Below, in pieces: positions 46,700-57,757 of a DNA stretch of 64,000 nt (within the stretch, counting starts at the first letter, position 1; every line of letters starts with the position of its first letter). The notes under the pieces were generated by a model. That model saw only the letters and a program-made list of their open reading frames with translations. It made no database searches and was not told the origin of the DNA. The position numbers were made by a program, and so were the translations under genes. The stretch is taken from positions 184,008,041 to 184,072,040 of the forward strand of contig CM060846.1 of the NCBI GenBank assembly GCA_030762175.1. Direction: 5' to 3'. The stretch comes from Metallyticus violacea. Its lineage: Eukaryota; Arthropoda; Insecta; Mantodea; Metallyticidae.

Positions 46700-48190
46700 A
46701 AAAGTTTTCCCCTTTTCGGACATGATTGGGCATGGACACTTGTTCATTTTGGTTGCGAACAGCGGCTAATGTTGCCTTTAAGTATGCTCCGAGTTTCCGT
46801 AAAATTCCAAGGTATGCTGTTGTGGAAATTTCCTCAATTATATCTTTTTGTTCTGATAGGGATGAGGAACATAAAGGGAGTCCCACCCCATTGCCCATCG
46901 AGCTGTTCCCCCGGAACAGTTAGGACTTCCTTGTTTGCTCACTTGGACTAGCATTTCCTCTTTTTCATTAATATATTTCTTAGCGGGCCTGAAATTGACA
47001 TAAGCGGTGTATGTGGTTGCACATATTCCATTTAATACTGAAACTAACGCACGTGCAAAGGTATCTATGTATGCATGTATTAAATTCACTGCAGATTAAT
47101 TTTCATTGCACTGCACATTATTGTCTTATACAAAATACATCTCTGTTACATTATATACAGCTGGAATCTTCCAATCACAAGTTCCCCTATTAATTATGTC
47201 CTTGTTTATTTTCAAGCTTGCTTTATGCCTAGACGAATATCTTTCATTTTGCCGGTTAGTTTCTTTCGTAAGCACAATGAGCTCATCGAACAGTTTGTCT
47301 TTAACAAATGATGTCACAGCAAACATTGCTTTATAAAGAAGTTTCACTTTTTCCAATCAAATAGATATATTTGTGCGTGTGATGCATTTGTTCCATATGC
47401 ATGTTTGTGCTGAGTACATCTGTACAGCAAACTCATATCGTTTGAGTTTATCATTTGGGCGGATGGCGTGTAACAACTTCAGTTTGTTACCCGTAAAGTG
47501 GAGACGTTTCCTTAAAACATTATGGCCTATGGTCTTCTTCAGGTCTAGATTTCGAGCACAGGTACGCACAGCCTTCTTAGGACTCCTTAGGTAGCTACCG
47601 CTTCAACGCACTCGTTACTAATCGAAGGCCCACCTGAACGTTTTTGGTTTAACATGCCTCTAGTTTCCTTCATCTGCTTATACCACCGGTAAATGTTATT
47701 CCAAACTTTATAATGAATGAATGAATGGTGTTTAACGCCCGTTTTTGCCACAGAGGCACCACAGGCGATGGACACTGATGATACATGAGATGAAATGATA
47801 TATTAGGAAAGGATTTATTTTTAAGGAAGGAATCGTTCCAGGCCTAAGTTTAGGGTACCTCCCCGGCATTTGCCATTTATGAGGACCGAGGAAAACCTGG
47901 AAAAAAACTCAATCAGGGAGGACGGTCCTGGCGGTATTAGAGCCCAAACCTTCCGCTCACGAGTCTGTGCCTTAACGACCTCGGCCACACGTGGCGTTTA
48001 TTCCAAAGTTTATCCTAGGTGGCGGCTCTTCATTGTACAGGCTGCGATATTCACGACAAACACGTGCCATGGATTCAAATTTTGCAAGCCACAGGATGCA
48101 TTGAACTTTCTTTGCACCTTGACTAAATGGCGTGGTTGGCTTCTCTGTTGCGTTGCATCATTATCTGCGCACGCACAAAATTGAAATTTA
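46700..48190 (-). pseudogene. DUF4817-like transposon protein, split by a SINE
   Basis: In minus-strand order: KVQCILWLAKFESMARVCRE then YRSLYNEEPPPR (about 48105-48010), then SINE-A, then IYRWYKQMKETRGMLNQKRS (about 47695-47635), ECVEAVATYLRSPKKAVRTC, HNVLRKRLHFTGNKLKLLHA and IRPNDKLKRYEFAVQM (to about 47405). This is the two-HTH DNA-binding region (DUF4817-type) of a mariner-like transposase. Downstream the catalytic domain is poorly readable; LFDELIVLTKET (about 47290) and SLYVPHPYQNKK (about 46860) may be relics of the first Asp region and of the segment following the last one. The HTH part is nearly intact apart from the SINE and one frame change; the catalytic part is dead. It is a different family from the elements at 32.7 and 39.8 kb. 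Confidence 0.72.
47712..47997 (-). mobile_element. SINE-A with (ATTC)n tail in DUF4817-like gene
   Basis: Target duplications of 16 bp, TTATTCCAAACTTTAT (47696-47711) and TTATTCCAAAGTTTAT (47998-48013), differ at one base. The tail is three ATTC units. The body is near consensus; the outer head has CCACACGTGGCG. The insertion lies between the two HTH blocks. Confidence 0.96.
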
Positions 48191-48342
48191 TGTTTCAGAA
48201 ACTCTTTTGACATACTCTTCAATGTATTATAGCGTTTGGTTTCGTTTCGTTTAGCGATTATAAGTGTTCAAAACTGCACCATTACATTACAGACACGCTA
48301 TACTTATACGATGTCGCAAGCAATGAGATATAGAAATGGGAG

Positions 48343-48629
48343 TTATTTGTTTATTTGATTTATTTATGGACGCTCTTTTAACATCTCACGTCATCAGCGT
48401 CCCACTCAGTTTAGAGCGTGAAACTGCCGACAGATTTTGAAGAGAGGCATCTTCTTTCAGGTTTGAGATTCTTTTTCGTGCCTTAAGTCTACGTCACGGG
48501 ACATATGGCTTTACTCCCCTCCCGAAGGTATTTTACGTCCGAAAAAAATCCTAGACCTTTTCTGGGATTGAACTCACAATGTTGGGCCTACCAGACAAGT
48601 ATTGTTATCACTAGACCATCAGGACTGAC
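48343..48629 (-). mobile_element. SINE-B, diverged copy
   Basis: Tail TTTATTTATGGACGCTCTTTTAAC to head GATCATCAGGACTGAC-type wording. The segment around AAGGAAGCCATACTTAGG is deleted, and the B box has decayed to GGGATTGAACTC. It is older than its neighbours. Confidence 0.9.
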
Positions 48630-49640
48630 AAAATATGGAATTGAGAGAAGAAATAGTAACTATGTGTTTCTGTTTTTCTTTTTTCTTTTGTCTTAACTTT
48701 CTTACCCTATCGAATACTCTACAAACAGATTACTTAAGTGTATGTTACATTTATTCGTTACACACAAAATGCGCAAGCAACTGTAATCTCAATAATGGCT
48801 AAAGTAAGCCACTTTTTTGTCCAATATGCTATCCACTCAATGGCTGCAATAGATAGCGTGAATGTCGTCTTCCATTTATGAAGTCAGACATCAAGGCGGT
48901 TTTCCACCAAAAAGACAAAACAGAAACATATATTTTTCAACGCAAGTGTAACATTTACAAAACGTGTTGTAAACTTGAGCTGTTGACGACTATTTTGTGT
49001 AGACTTCTGAGTTGAGGCAAGGTTTAAATTTGTTTCCACCAAACAGACAAATCGAAAACAAAACAATAATTAATTTTGTTTCTTGTTGCCTGCATAGTCG
49101 TTCAATGCACTAGCCTTCCATTGCAGTTTTCAGGGGCTGTTTGTGTTTTGTTTTGAGAGTCCCGCTTCAATCGGGAAACAACAACAGGTTTTGCATTTGT
49201 GTACAAACTGTCTGCATAGTGAAGTATGTTGTTGTGAGGACATTTGTAACGGAGACAAAATAACCGAAGAGAGAAAAAAAGTGGATTGTGGAAGAAGTTG
49301 TGAATTATTTCCTTTTTTTTTTTTTTCGCGAACATTAAAATCTATAAAACGCAATTTATGAAACAAAATTCGTATTAGAATTGTACCTAACTCATCCAAA
49401 GAAATAACAGCCATTTTTAAAACCATGTGTAATGAGATCGAAAGAAAAATAAAAAAAAGTAACGTCTCAACGCCAGCGTGAAAGCATAATAATAAAGTGA
49501 CAAAATCTGACTCTTGACAATGCATTTGCAGCAAAACTTTGGTTATGATTGAATAAGCTTTCTACGCGACAAAAACAAAGTCAGGAAAGGAACAGAAATT
49601 GATATGGATTTGCAGAAAGTTTTGTATTTATTTATAATAT
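48630..49640. other. No gene; short direct repeat
   Basis: TTTCCACCAAAAAGACAAAACAG (about 48901) and TTTCCACCAAACAGACAAATCG (about 49035) form a direct repeat about 132 bp apart. The stretch lies just beyond the 3' end of the Harbinger pseudogene and may be part of that element, but I could not find its terminal inverted repeats. Confidence 0.4.
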
Positions 49641-51790
49641 TTATTGCATCAATCTGTACACTATAGCTACAGCTATATGTGGTTTCAAATTAGAACTATA
49701 ATACTTAGGCATTATGTAATTGCAGCGTACCTGCCCCACATCTGACATTACATATTCACTGAATTTATTCGTGATCTCTTTTGCTTCTTCTGATGACTTT
49801 CTTAGCACAAGCCTGAGAGGTAGCAATGATTTAAATGGTTTAGGATTGTTTCTTCATGATCCTGCAACTACAGTACCACTGTCTATATCTTGCATGTCGA
49901 AATGCCCTACTGTCGTGTAATTTAATTTTGATTATATTTCTAAGTAAATAATTGTGTAATAACGCACAGGTCTAAACAAATTTCTCGGCTTTCTCCGATT
50001 CTAGTACTGTAGGTTTACGAAGTACCAGGAAAACATTCCAATATCCCGAACATATTTGATTCTTCGAGTGCTGCTAATACGATAATTTAAAATGTCCTTC
50101 GTCTTGATCGACATTCTTCATGTCCTGGATATGATTATATAATATGTCTTGACAAGGGAAAAACATCATCTGCCAAAAGGACATAAAGTGCAGGCTGATC
50201 TATTCCAGTAAGAGGGGATATTGGTGGCACATTTAATAGTTGACGATCCAGTGCTTTTGCAAATCCGGTACTCTTGATCCCTCCATCTAATATCCGACCT
50301 TGGCAGCCAACAAAGACGTCAATGAAATTGACATCAACTACTGCAAATAGAACAATGCTGCATGTTCCTTAATACTTATAAAATTCACTTCCATTATACT
50401 TTGGCAATTGTATTACTATATGCTTTCCATCCATACTGCCAATATACACAGGAAAGTACCAAATTGCATTATAATGATTTGCAATTCTTCTCCACTCTTC
50501 TGAACTTGCAAGAAACTGAAACAATGTTATGAACTTAATTTAATAGTTGTACAAATTTAAAAGTCATAACCAGTCTAAAAGTTTAACGCAAAATTGGTTC
50601 AATTTAATTTTCAAAACATCCACTTAAAAGTGTACAAATGAGCAGTATATTTCAAAATTATTATTATTGTTATTACTATTATTATTATTATTACTATTAT
50701 TATGTTTTCCTTGTTTTAGAATAACAATTAGTCAGATAAGATAACAGAAACAGGCCGGCACTGAAGGTGAGAGAGAGAGAGAGAGAGAGTGAAACTGAAC
50801 GTTAGTTAACTCTAGATATGTTCGAAACCACAGGCCAAGACAACAGAGACATAGTAATTGAGCAGGTACGAAAAGGAACAGTAAAACAAACTCAGGAATA
50901 ATGTAGACCTAATGCAGCAAAGATGATTAAAAAACCATGAGGTTGCTGAAGTGTTTCAGATGTTGAAATCAGTTTCGGATGGAGCCAAAGAGCACAGCAC
51001 AAAGACATTATGAATATGAGGTATCTGTAGAAATGGTAGCTCACAACGTCAGGAAATTGAAGACTGACTGAATATGCGAGAATTACAGTGCAAAACCGAA
51101 TAATTTATTGTATGAGACTTAATAAGGGTACTATGATTTCCCACAGAACTCCGGTCCTTCCAAGCCATTAATTTAAACATAAAGGAACTCATACAACACG
51201 ACCACATTGGAGAATAGGTCAGGTGAACCCTCATCAAGTAATGTGTGCGAAATCGGTTGCAGAAGTGTTTTACAATGGGCCATGCAATTTGCATATGGAG
51301 TCGAATGCGAAACAAGCGAAATGCAGTATGATACTTACTTCTGTAAAGAATATAGAACAAAGAGTAGCTTTTCCTTCTAATATATACATTATCTTAATCA
51401 AATACAAATATGTTCTTCCAGTGGGTATGAGGAATAAAATTTACGTTGTTTGAGTGAGGTAAAAATATTTTTATTAGACTATAAAGATACTGTTTTCGTT
51501 TATCTTATTTGTAAATATTTTTAATGTAATGAAAATATTATCAGAAAGGTTATGAAGATCTAAGTGTTTGCAGTCGCTTATAATTTTTTTTTATAAATAA
51601 AACGAGTTTTGACCTTCACTTACCTTTACGGAATCCATTAGACTTTCGCATATAGCACTGCATACTTCAGGTACAATTTTTGATATGGAAGAAAAAGATA
51701 CTCGGAATAAATACATTATACTTTGATAGCTGTCTCTAGTAGCAATAAACACATCAGAGCTATAATTGCTAAACGGTGTTAAACAGAAAT
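49641..51790 (-). pseudogene. PIF/Harbinger transposase with intron, broken
   Basis: Exon A (about 51775-51624) reads FIATRDSYQSIMYLFRVSFS then SISKIVPEVCSAICESLMDS, the N-terminal region of HARBI1-like nucleases. After an intron, exon B (50515 downward) reads SSEEWRRIANHYNAIWYFPV, YIGSMDGKHIVIQLPKYNG, FAVVDVNFIDVFVGCQGRIL-DGGI, YVLLADDVFPLSRHI and SYPGHE, later TCALLHNYL (about 49935), and ends SLLPLRLVLRKSSEEAKEIT with NKFSEYV (49830-49745). These are the DDE-nuclease landmarks in order. A stop replaces a lysine codon in FYKYKGT-like wording, another follows SRHII, and frames shift in the last third, so it is dead. Upstream N-terminal sequence is lost or replaced by a 54-T run. The accessory Myb-like protein of this superfamily was not found. 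Confidence 0.85.
50516..51623 (-). other. Intron of the Harbinger pseudogene
   Basis: The upstream exon ends GTAAAG and is followed by GTAAGT; the acceptor reads ATTGTTTCAG before TTTCTTGCAAG. Joining them keeps the frame (…DSVK then FLASSEEW…) and matches the spacing of the family, which lacks this 1108-bp stretch. The intron holds (ATT)n (50658-50702) and (GA)n (50768-50789) microsatellites and chance frames. Confidence 0.75.
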
Positions 51791-51932
51791 ATCATATCTA
51801 TTATTAATATTCTGCTTTAGATCTTACTGCAAACTAGATCGATTAGGTTTTAAAATGTGCCACTAATCATTCTGTAGAAATTATGAAACATAATAATGTT
51901 GAATAATTGAATGATTGCAATTCTTCATGCAA

Positions 51933-51937
<5 letters not shown>

Positions 51938-51991
<54 letters not shown>
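51938..51991 (+). repeat. 54-T homopolymer
   Basis: Uninterrupted T run, equivalent to a poly-A tail on the minus strand. The sequence to its right (51992-52140) would be the retroposed body, but I recognise no family. Confidence 0.95.
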
Positions 51992-51994
<3 letters not shown>

Positions 51995-52140
51995 AAGTTC
52001 AATATTTTGTTGCGTCATTTCCACGCCTAGAAAAAAGCGATCTCATCCATTATCTCGGCTTACATAGAATGCAGTATAAACCAACCACATGCAATAATAA
52101 ACATATCATCCTCACTAAAAATTTTGTTAGAACGTCCCTT

Positions 52141-52234
52141 TCGGTCCTGGTAACCAAACTTGTCTTCTAAACCCAAAATCGCGGGTTCCATCCTGGCCAG
52201 GACCGATGGATTTTTTCGGGCGTAATAATCGTAA
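52141..52234 (+). mobile_element. SINE-B, head only
   Basis: TCGGTCCTGGTAACCAAACTTG, B box GGTTCCATCCTGG and GGACCGATGGATTTTTTCGG, then similarity stops where R3 begins. The GTGTAGTGG of the A box is deleted. A 3'-truncated SINE is unusual and suggests disruption by the neighbouring repeat. Confidence 0.85.
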
Positions 52235-52247
52235 GTGAGACATTGGC

Positions 52248-52385
52248 CGGCGCAGAAGAGAATATATCGACAACTTAGCCTCGCTCATGACAGGCCGTTT
52301 GTGCCTACATCCCCAATGGGGCACCCCGGGATGAGGTGAGAGAGACACCGGGAAGTCAGGATCCACGAGAGGACGCAGATGGGGT
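52248..52385 (-). repeat. Dispersed repeat R3, copy 3
   Basis: Its reverse complement reads CCTGACTTCCCGGTGTCTC, CTCACCTCATCCCGGGGTGC, CCCATTGGGGATGTAGGCAC and GAGGCTAAGTTGTCGATAT, in the same order as the 42.96-kb copy. The whole 52240-52540 interval is markedly GC-rich for this window and carries a 65-codon plus frame (52336-52533) that I do not recognise. Confidence 0.5.
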
Positions 52386-52545
52386 CCCTAACATGTTGCT
52401 AGATAAAGTACCAGAAGCCAATGGAAGCCCCCAAATGAACCTCTCGGAAATTTCGCTTCATTCCAGACACGCCGGGGCAGAAAACTTTCCAAAGAGAATG
52501 TCACAATCACATCCGTCAGCTCCTACCAAGTAAACCAACGGAATG

Positions 52546-52827
52546 TTAATGATTTGCTTTATTTGCAGACGCTCTTTAACAGCTCAGGTCATCACCGTCC
52601 CATTCAATTCAGGGCTGAAATGACCGACAAAGTTTGCTCAGAGGCCTCTCTTTCAGGCTTGAGTTTTTTCGTGCCGTAAATGTACGACACGGGAGCCACG
52701 GCTTTACTTCCCTTCCAAAGAGAGCCTTAAGTCGTACTTAAGATATTTACGCCCAAAAAAAATTCATCGTCCCTCGTCGGGATTGAACCCGCAATCTTGG
52801 GTCTAGGAGGTAAGCATGGTTACCACA
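52546..52827 (-). mobile_element. SINE-B, full length
   Basis: Near-identical duplications CCAACGGAATG (52535-52545) and CCAACGGAGTG (52828-52838). The body carries a small local duplication (GAGCCTTAAGTCGTACTTAAG). B box GGTTCAATCCCG. Confidence 0.94.
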
Positions 52828-52838
52828 CCAACGGAGTG

Positions 52839-55019
52839 AAAGGGTATAAAATGATGGTAGAGAGGATAATTCGTGGAATGTAAATATATATTGCAGTTTT
52901 CGCCTAGGTGACCATGGACACCGCGAAAAAAAACCAAGGTTAGGACGGCCGACATAATGAATATGGAACACGGGACCTCTCGAATGCGTATATTAAGCAT
53001 GAGCCACTCCAATCGCTCTGTAGAATGCAAGCGGTTTATTCACTCAGCTCCCTGTCTTACTTTTAACCTTAAGTTTGTCATCAAAGATATACACAGCTAT
53101 CATACACATTTGGGGATCCTTGATTAAGAATAGTGTTGAAAACAGTTGGTGTAAAAATCTTTGGAGTTCCTAGTCAGGGCACAAACATGCGCTAACGTTC
53201 TTATTGCCGACAGAAATATCTTCACTTCTAAATTTTGCATAAAAACCATATTTGATGATTATACATTTTCTATACTATTACTGCAGAAAAACTAGACAAC
53301 CTAATCAAAGTAATTCCCAGTACAAGATTTCAATTAAGCTCATGACGTCTTTTTCTAATTACAGAAGCAAATAAATCTTCATAGTATTTTTAATTAAAAT
53401 ACTGTTGTTATATGCAACTTTTACACAATCTATCAAGCATTAAGTAGCTCAAATATAGTACGTGATGGGGGAAAAAAGAGTAGCGATTGCGTAATTATCA
53501 AGCCGAAATGAGTTAAGGACACATGTTTGCTATAAGGATACTGTTCCCTAGTGTTTTCGGCCATGGAACGAAGCACTTGTTATTAATGTAGCGTTAAATG
53601 TAAGTAGAGAAATGCCATCTACATGTACACATGAAGACGAAGATGAACAAAACTGTCTGTCATTTTGTCCCAAAATTTTTGGTAGCTGCTAACAGATTTC
53701 ACGACAATTGCACAGTTCTCTATTAACAAGGTTTTTCCGGGTGTTACCTCCCATACATGTAGTGCGTTTATGTTTTAGTTATTTTATTTGCGACGGGTTC
53801 CATTACATTCTAATTGTTATATAAGTAATAATCCAGTTTTCCTTACAACGGTGCGTTAATTCTGTTATCAAATGGCTGTTTTTCTTTTTTATGTTGTTTA
53901 TCCTTCTTTCCTTAACATTATTACTAAATTGTCTGTTTGTAAGTGTTCTGCATCATTTACAAACTGCATTACTAAACTTATTACAATATACCTACATAAT
54001 ACTATTCTGATTTATATTTATAATTATTTGCACCAAGCATCAAAGTTAATTTTATTTACAAATTCTGTAAATTATTTCCTATATGTTTTAAGCATAGCTC
54101 TATTTTACTCCTTTTATTATGAAATGCTGTTTGAGCATTTTACAAGCAAGGATTATATATTCTATTCTTTGTGCACCTTCATTAATTCAGGCATATCCAT
54201 TATCTTAAACAGATACTAATACGATCTAAGTCTTCTATGACCGGTGACGAAAATTGTAAAATTTGGCGTTATATTGATGCTTCTTTGAAACCTGTCTTTG
54301 AATTTGGGGGCGGATATCCTGGATACTTTTGGGTGCATGCGCGCGTGTGTGGAGATCCAGGAAGCAAAGCACACTTATTCGTAATGCAATAGTTGGATGC
54401 ATGCACATTTGCACAACTGCAAACCCTGCAGCAAATAAAGCACATTAAAAGAATGTTCATATATATTTTTCAACAAATTAATTGCTTATTCGAAGAAAAT
54501 TAAAGCTATAATTTCAACGCTAATATCCGGATGTACTTCCTGAAATAGTCTTTGTACTTTAGGAGCTTTGCACATTTTTGCACATTAGGCTCGCTGTGCT
54601 ACACTGTACCAGGTGAATCAGCAGCCCCAATTTTTTCGTATCTATTAAATCCGCAGATTATAACCTTGCTTGCAAACATCGTCCCTTTTGTCAAACAGCA
54701 ATTTCTTTTGTATCTGTTTTTTTTTTCCTAATCCATTTAATTGTTCTTATGCCTGTCCAATCTCAATGACGAAAAGTTGCGGGAAACTGAAAAACTACCA
54801 AAAGCTCAAAAAAGATACCTTTTTGTTGACTTGAAAACATTTCGATAAGGAAATGTTTCGTTAGACAAAGGTTTAGAAAAGGCTTCCTGTGGTAGAGTGA
54901 TCTAGCCGTCCAGCTGAAATCGGTCAGCAAGCAGTGTGATTTTATTGCAGGTAGCTACATTATAGACATAGGGATGAGAATAGGCAACACATGACCGTGT
55001 TACCGACATGGGGACCTGC
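52839..55019. other. AT-rich DNA without recognisable genes
   Basis: A 115-codon plus frame (53872-54219) is rich in Phe, Ile, Leu, Tyr and Ser, as expected from AT-rich chance translation, with no motif. Nothing else is visible. Confidence 0.45.
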
Positions 55020-55480
55020 ATTATCGACATGTTTTACCGGCCCTTTTAGTGGTATGCACTCCTGCGACAAAGAAGAGCCGGAGAAGGAATATTATTGCTT
55101 TATGAAGTGCGTTGGGGTGGGGGTTCCTGTATTAACAGATTTTTTCGAAGAATTTTTAAAGATTTTTGGTGGCGAGTAAGCAGTTGGGAGGACTTTCTGA
55201 GGTTTTATTTTATTAATATCGATCTTCAAGGATTTTGGGGCGAGTATTATTTTGTTGGATGGTGGAATTTGTTGAACTTCAAATTTATTTCTCGTGGCGG
55301 TTTTAACTTTAATCTTTGGGGTGGGTATTATTATTATTTGAGTGGATGTTATAAAAATATTCTTCAGTTATGTTGTATGCATTTGAATTTTAATATGCAA
55401 AAAATATAGTAATTGTGCAAAAAAATATTTATGCAAATCACGTTGATAAAATACAAATTATATAGACTTATTTCACTTAT
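55020..55480 (+). repeat. Third arm-like copy of the composite element
   Basis: Resembles the arm at 18190-19340 in the same orientation: TTAGTGGTATGCACTCCTGCGAC against GTTAGCACCAGCAGTGTCC, AAGGAATATTATTGCTTTATG against AAGGAACATTATTTATTATG, and GATCTTCAAGGATTTTGGGG against GATCTTCAAAGATCTGGTGG. The unit '(GATTT)GG(G)G-GAGTATTATTTTGTTGGATGG' recurs several times. Divergence is high, so homology is likely but not certain. Confidence 0.5.
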
Positions 55481-56428
55481 GTGACGTCATCTTAAAATCG
55501 ATCAATGAAATATACATGAAAATAATTTAACACTATCAACAATGTAACTAAAATAATAACTAGAAACAATAACATTTCTTAGTGTTTTCACCAACCACAG
55601 CCGGATTACTGAATGAAGTTGTCGAAAAAAAATATCAAATCCGTTTTATCACGCGACATACATTTGTCTTTTGGCCAGGGTAGCCAACTCTATACCACCA
55701 CTATATAATTCCTGAACACGCATCACTGACCACCTTTACTAGAGGCGGTAGGGAGCTACTGATAGCAACAAAAGCATAGACAATAGACAATCATAAAGCA
55801 AAATGGGGGATTCTTAAAAGTGTTTTGATGGTGCGTCAAATTTGCAAATTGATCTTATGATTAGGAATTCCAAACCCCAAGAATACAAAGAAAACTAAAC
55901 AATGTAGGTTTTTTTCCCCGTCAATAGGCATTAGAAATTCGAGCGGTAGAGAGTTTAATATTCCAATTTTGTCCATTTCAGTCTCAGGATTTCTGAATGG
56001 AATTCAGAAGTGACATTCATAAATATAACATTTTATACAAGTGTTAGTATTCTGTGCGCGAATTTCAAATATATACCACTTTTACTTTTATTATATTCAT
56101 GAAACAGTCCTAAACCAGTATTTTGCTCTTCTTTATTGGCATTACTGACTATCGATATTCTTCTGTCGCAAGATTGCTTGAATACGTTAAGAACAAATAT
56201 ACAATTATTATAATTTTGTAAACAGGTTTACAGGAATTTTAATTAAATTTTTATTTTATTCGTGAAATAGTCCTAATACATCTCCCTCGAGGGTCTGAGC
56301 TTTCCATATAAATTCACTCACTAAGTTCATGAATTTATCGGCAATCTCAGACCCTCTCGTGATATTACTTGTGATAAAATGGAAGTGACGTAAACAAAAT
56401 TCAAATGAAATTGGCAATAATATTTTCA

Positions 56429-56505
56429 TTGGTAAAATGCAAATTGCATTGATAAAATACAAATAACGTAGATAAACCACAAATGACATTAAAATGCAAA
56501 TTACA
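56429..56505 (+). repeat. Short tandem repeat, period about 20 bp
   Basis: Four units of the type TTGGTAAAATGCAAATTGCA, TTGATAAAATACAAATAACG, TAGATAAACCACAAATGACA and TTAAAATGCAAATTACA. A single related unit lies at about 55442. Unit spacing and decay differ from a CRISPR array. Confidence 0.8.
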
Positions 56506-56553
56506 TTCATTTACACTTTTAAAAAACTTTTCTGAAGTTATTCTTTTGGAAAC

Positions 56554-56556
<3 letters not shown>

Positions 56557-56613
<57 letters not shown>
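56557..56613 (+). repeat. (AT)n microsatellite
   Basis: About 28 uninterrupted AT dinucleotides, immediately before the left member of an inverted repeat pair. Confidence 0.97.
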
Positions 56614-56619
<6 letters not shown>

Positions 56620-56625
56620 ATTAGT

Positions 56626-56840
56626 ACAGTGAATGAAATGAGAAAACATTTTACGACATTGCTTATCAAAAACCATTTAAAGTACTTTTTAAAGAGAAAT
56701 GCATTTTCAAAAATAGTAACACCTTATTTGATTTTGAAGTGAAACAGACGTTTTTACTGAGAATGTGGGAGGAAATAATTGCATCTGCGTTTAACTCAAA
56801 CACTTTAAACTGAAAACGACCAACGTAAATAGTAAATAAC
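56626..56840 (+). repeat. Inverted repeat, left member
   Basis: CAGTGAATGAAATGAGAAAA, CATTTAAAG…TTTTTAAAGAG, ACACCTTATTTGATTT, GTTTTTACTGAGAATGTGG and TTTAAACTGAAAACGACC pair in order with the reverse complement of 58520-58770. Confidence 0.8.
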
Positions 56841-57677
56841 ACAACCTAATGTGATGTGTTCGCGCCCTGTATATCACCCCACTTTGCGTGCTGAAAGCTT
56901 TTCGTGGGTTCCCGCCCCCTATGTCACCCCACTGTGCCGAAAAAGCCTATGTGAAAATATTTTTAACAATCATATTGATATTTAATTTCAACGCGGAAGC
57001 TCTATAAATTACCTTATTCAGTTTGCTCCGAAATGAATTTTCGTCATTATATATGTCACAATGAAGCACTCCAACTCTAGGGAAGATCCAGTATACAAAT
57101 TAAGTGAAGCATTTTATGTCACAAATGTTTCTACACACCAGTTCATAGCGTGAAATAGAATTTAATGCTTCCATATTACAGACGTCTATAAGGATAATCA
57201 TGTAATAATTTGCCTTCACATTCGTGCTGTTTTAACAGTGAAAATTCATTTCATCTTTGCCTATTATGTTTTCTGATTTTAAACAAATTCACCTCTATTT
57301 GTCTATTTTAGCATTTACTACCTGCTTCATCAATCATTCGGGTAATTTCTAGCCATTATAGAGTTTTTCACGTGTGTCTTAAGAAATTCTGACTATATTT
57401 GCTAATTTTGGTATTTTTCTTGCAGTTTGAGAGCAAATTCTACGAATTTCAAATTGTACATTTGTACATTTTATGTAAATATAATTTGATGCTAGTAGCA
57501 TTATTAACTGCCAGCTATAATGTATATTTGCAGCGTTTAGTTGAAGTGCGTACAAGTAAAAATTATGAAATTTGCGTACTCTTAACTATTGAAAACACAC
57601 CATACATTGAATGACTGTATTCAAGCTTTGTGCATTGGAGAATATTAATACAACTGCATGGTTTATTGTATCTAAAA

Positions 57678-57757
57678 GTATGGTCTTGGCGAAGTTGTGG
57701 TAACCATGCTAGTCTAGTAAACCCACGATCGCAGATTCAATCTCTCCCAGGGATCAA
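57678..57757 (+). mobile_element. SINE-B, decayed head
   Basis: TGGCGAAGTTGTGGTAACCATGCTAG, CACGATCGCAGATTCAATC and CCCAGGGATC follow the SINE-B head with many changes; the body is absent. It lies between the two members of the inverted repeat. Confidence 0.65.

Noticed and set aside
51907..52170. Poly-Phe open frame
   Set aside because: Created by the 54-T run.
53872..54219. 115-codon frame as a membrane protein
   Set aside because: Residue usage (Phe, Ile, Leu, Tyr, Asn, Ser) is what AT-rich chance translation gives; no receptor or channel motif.
56429..56505. CRISPR-like short repeats
   Set aside because: A 20-bp contiguous tandem repeat without spacers.
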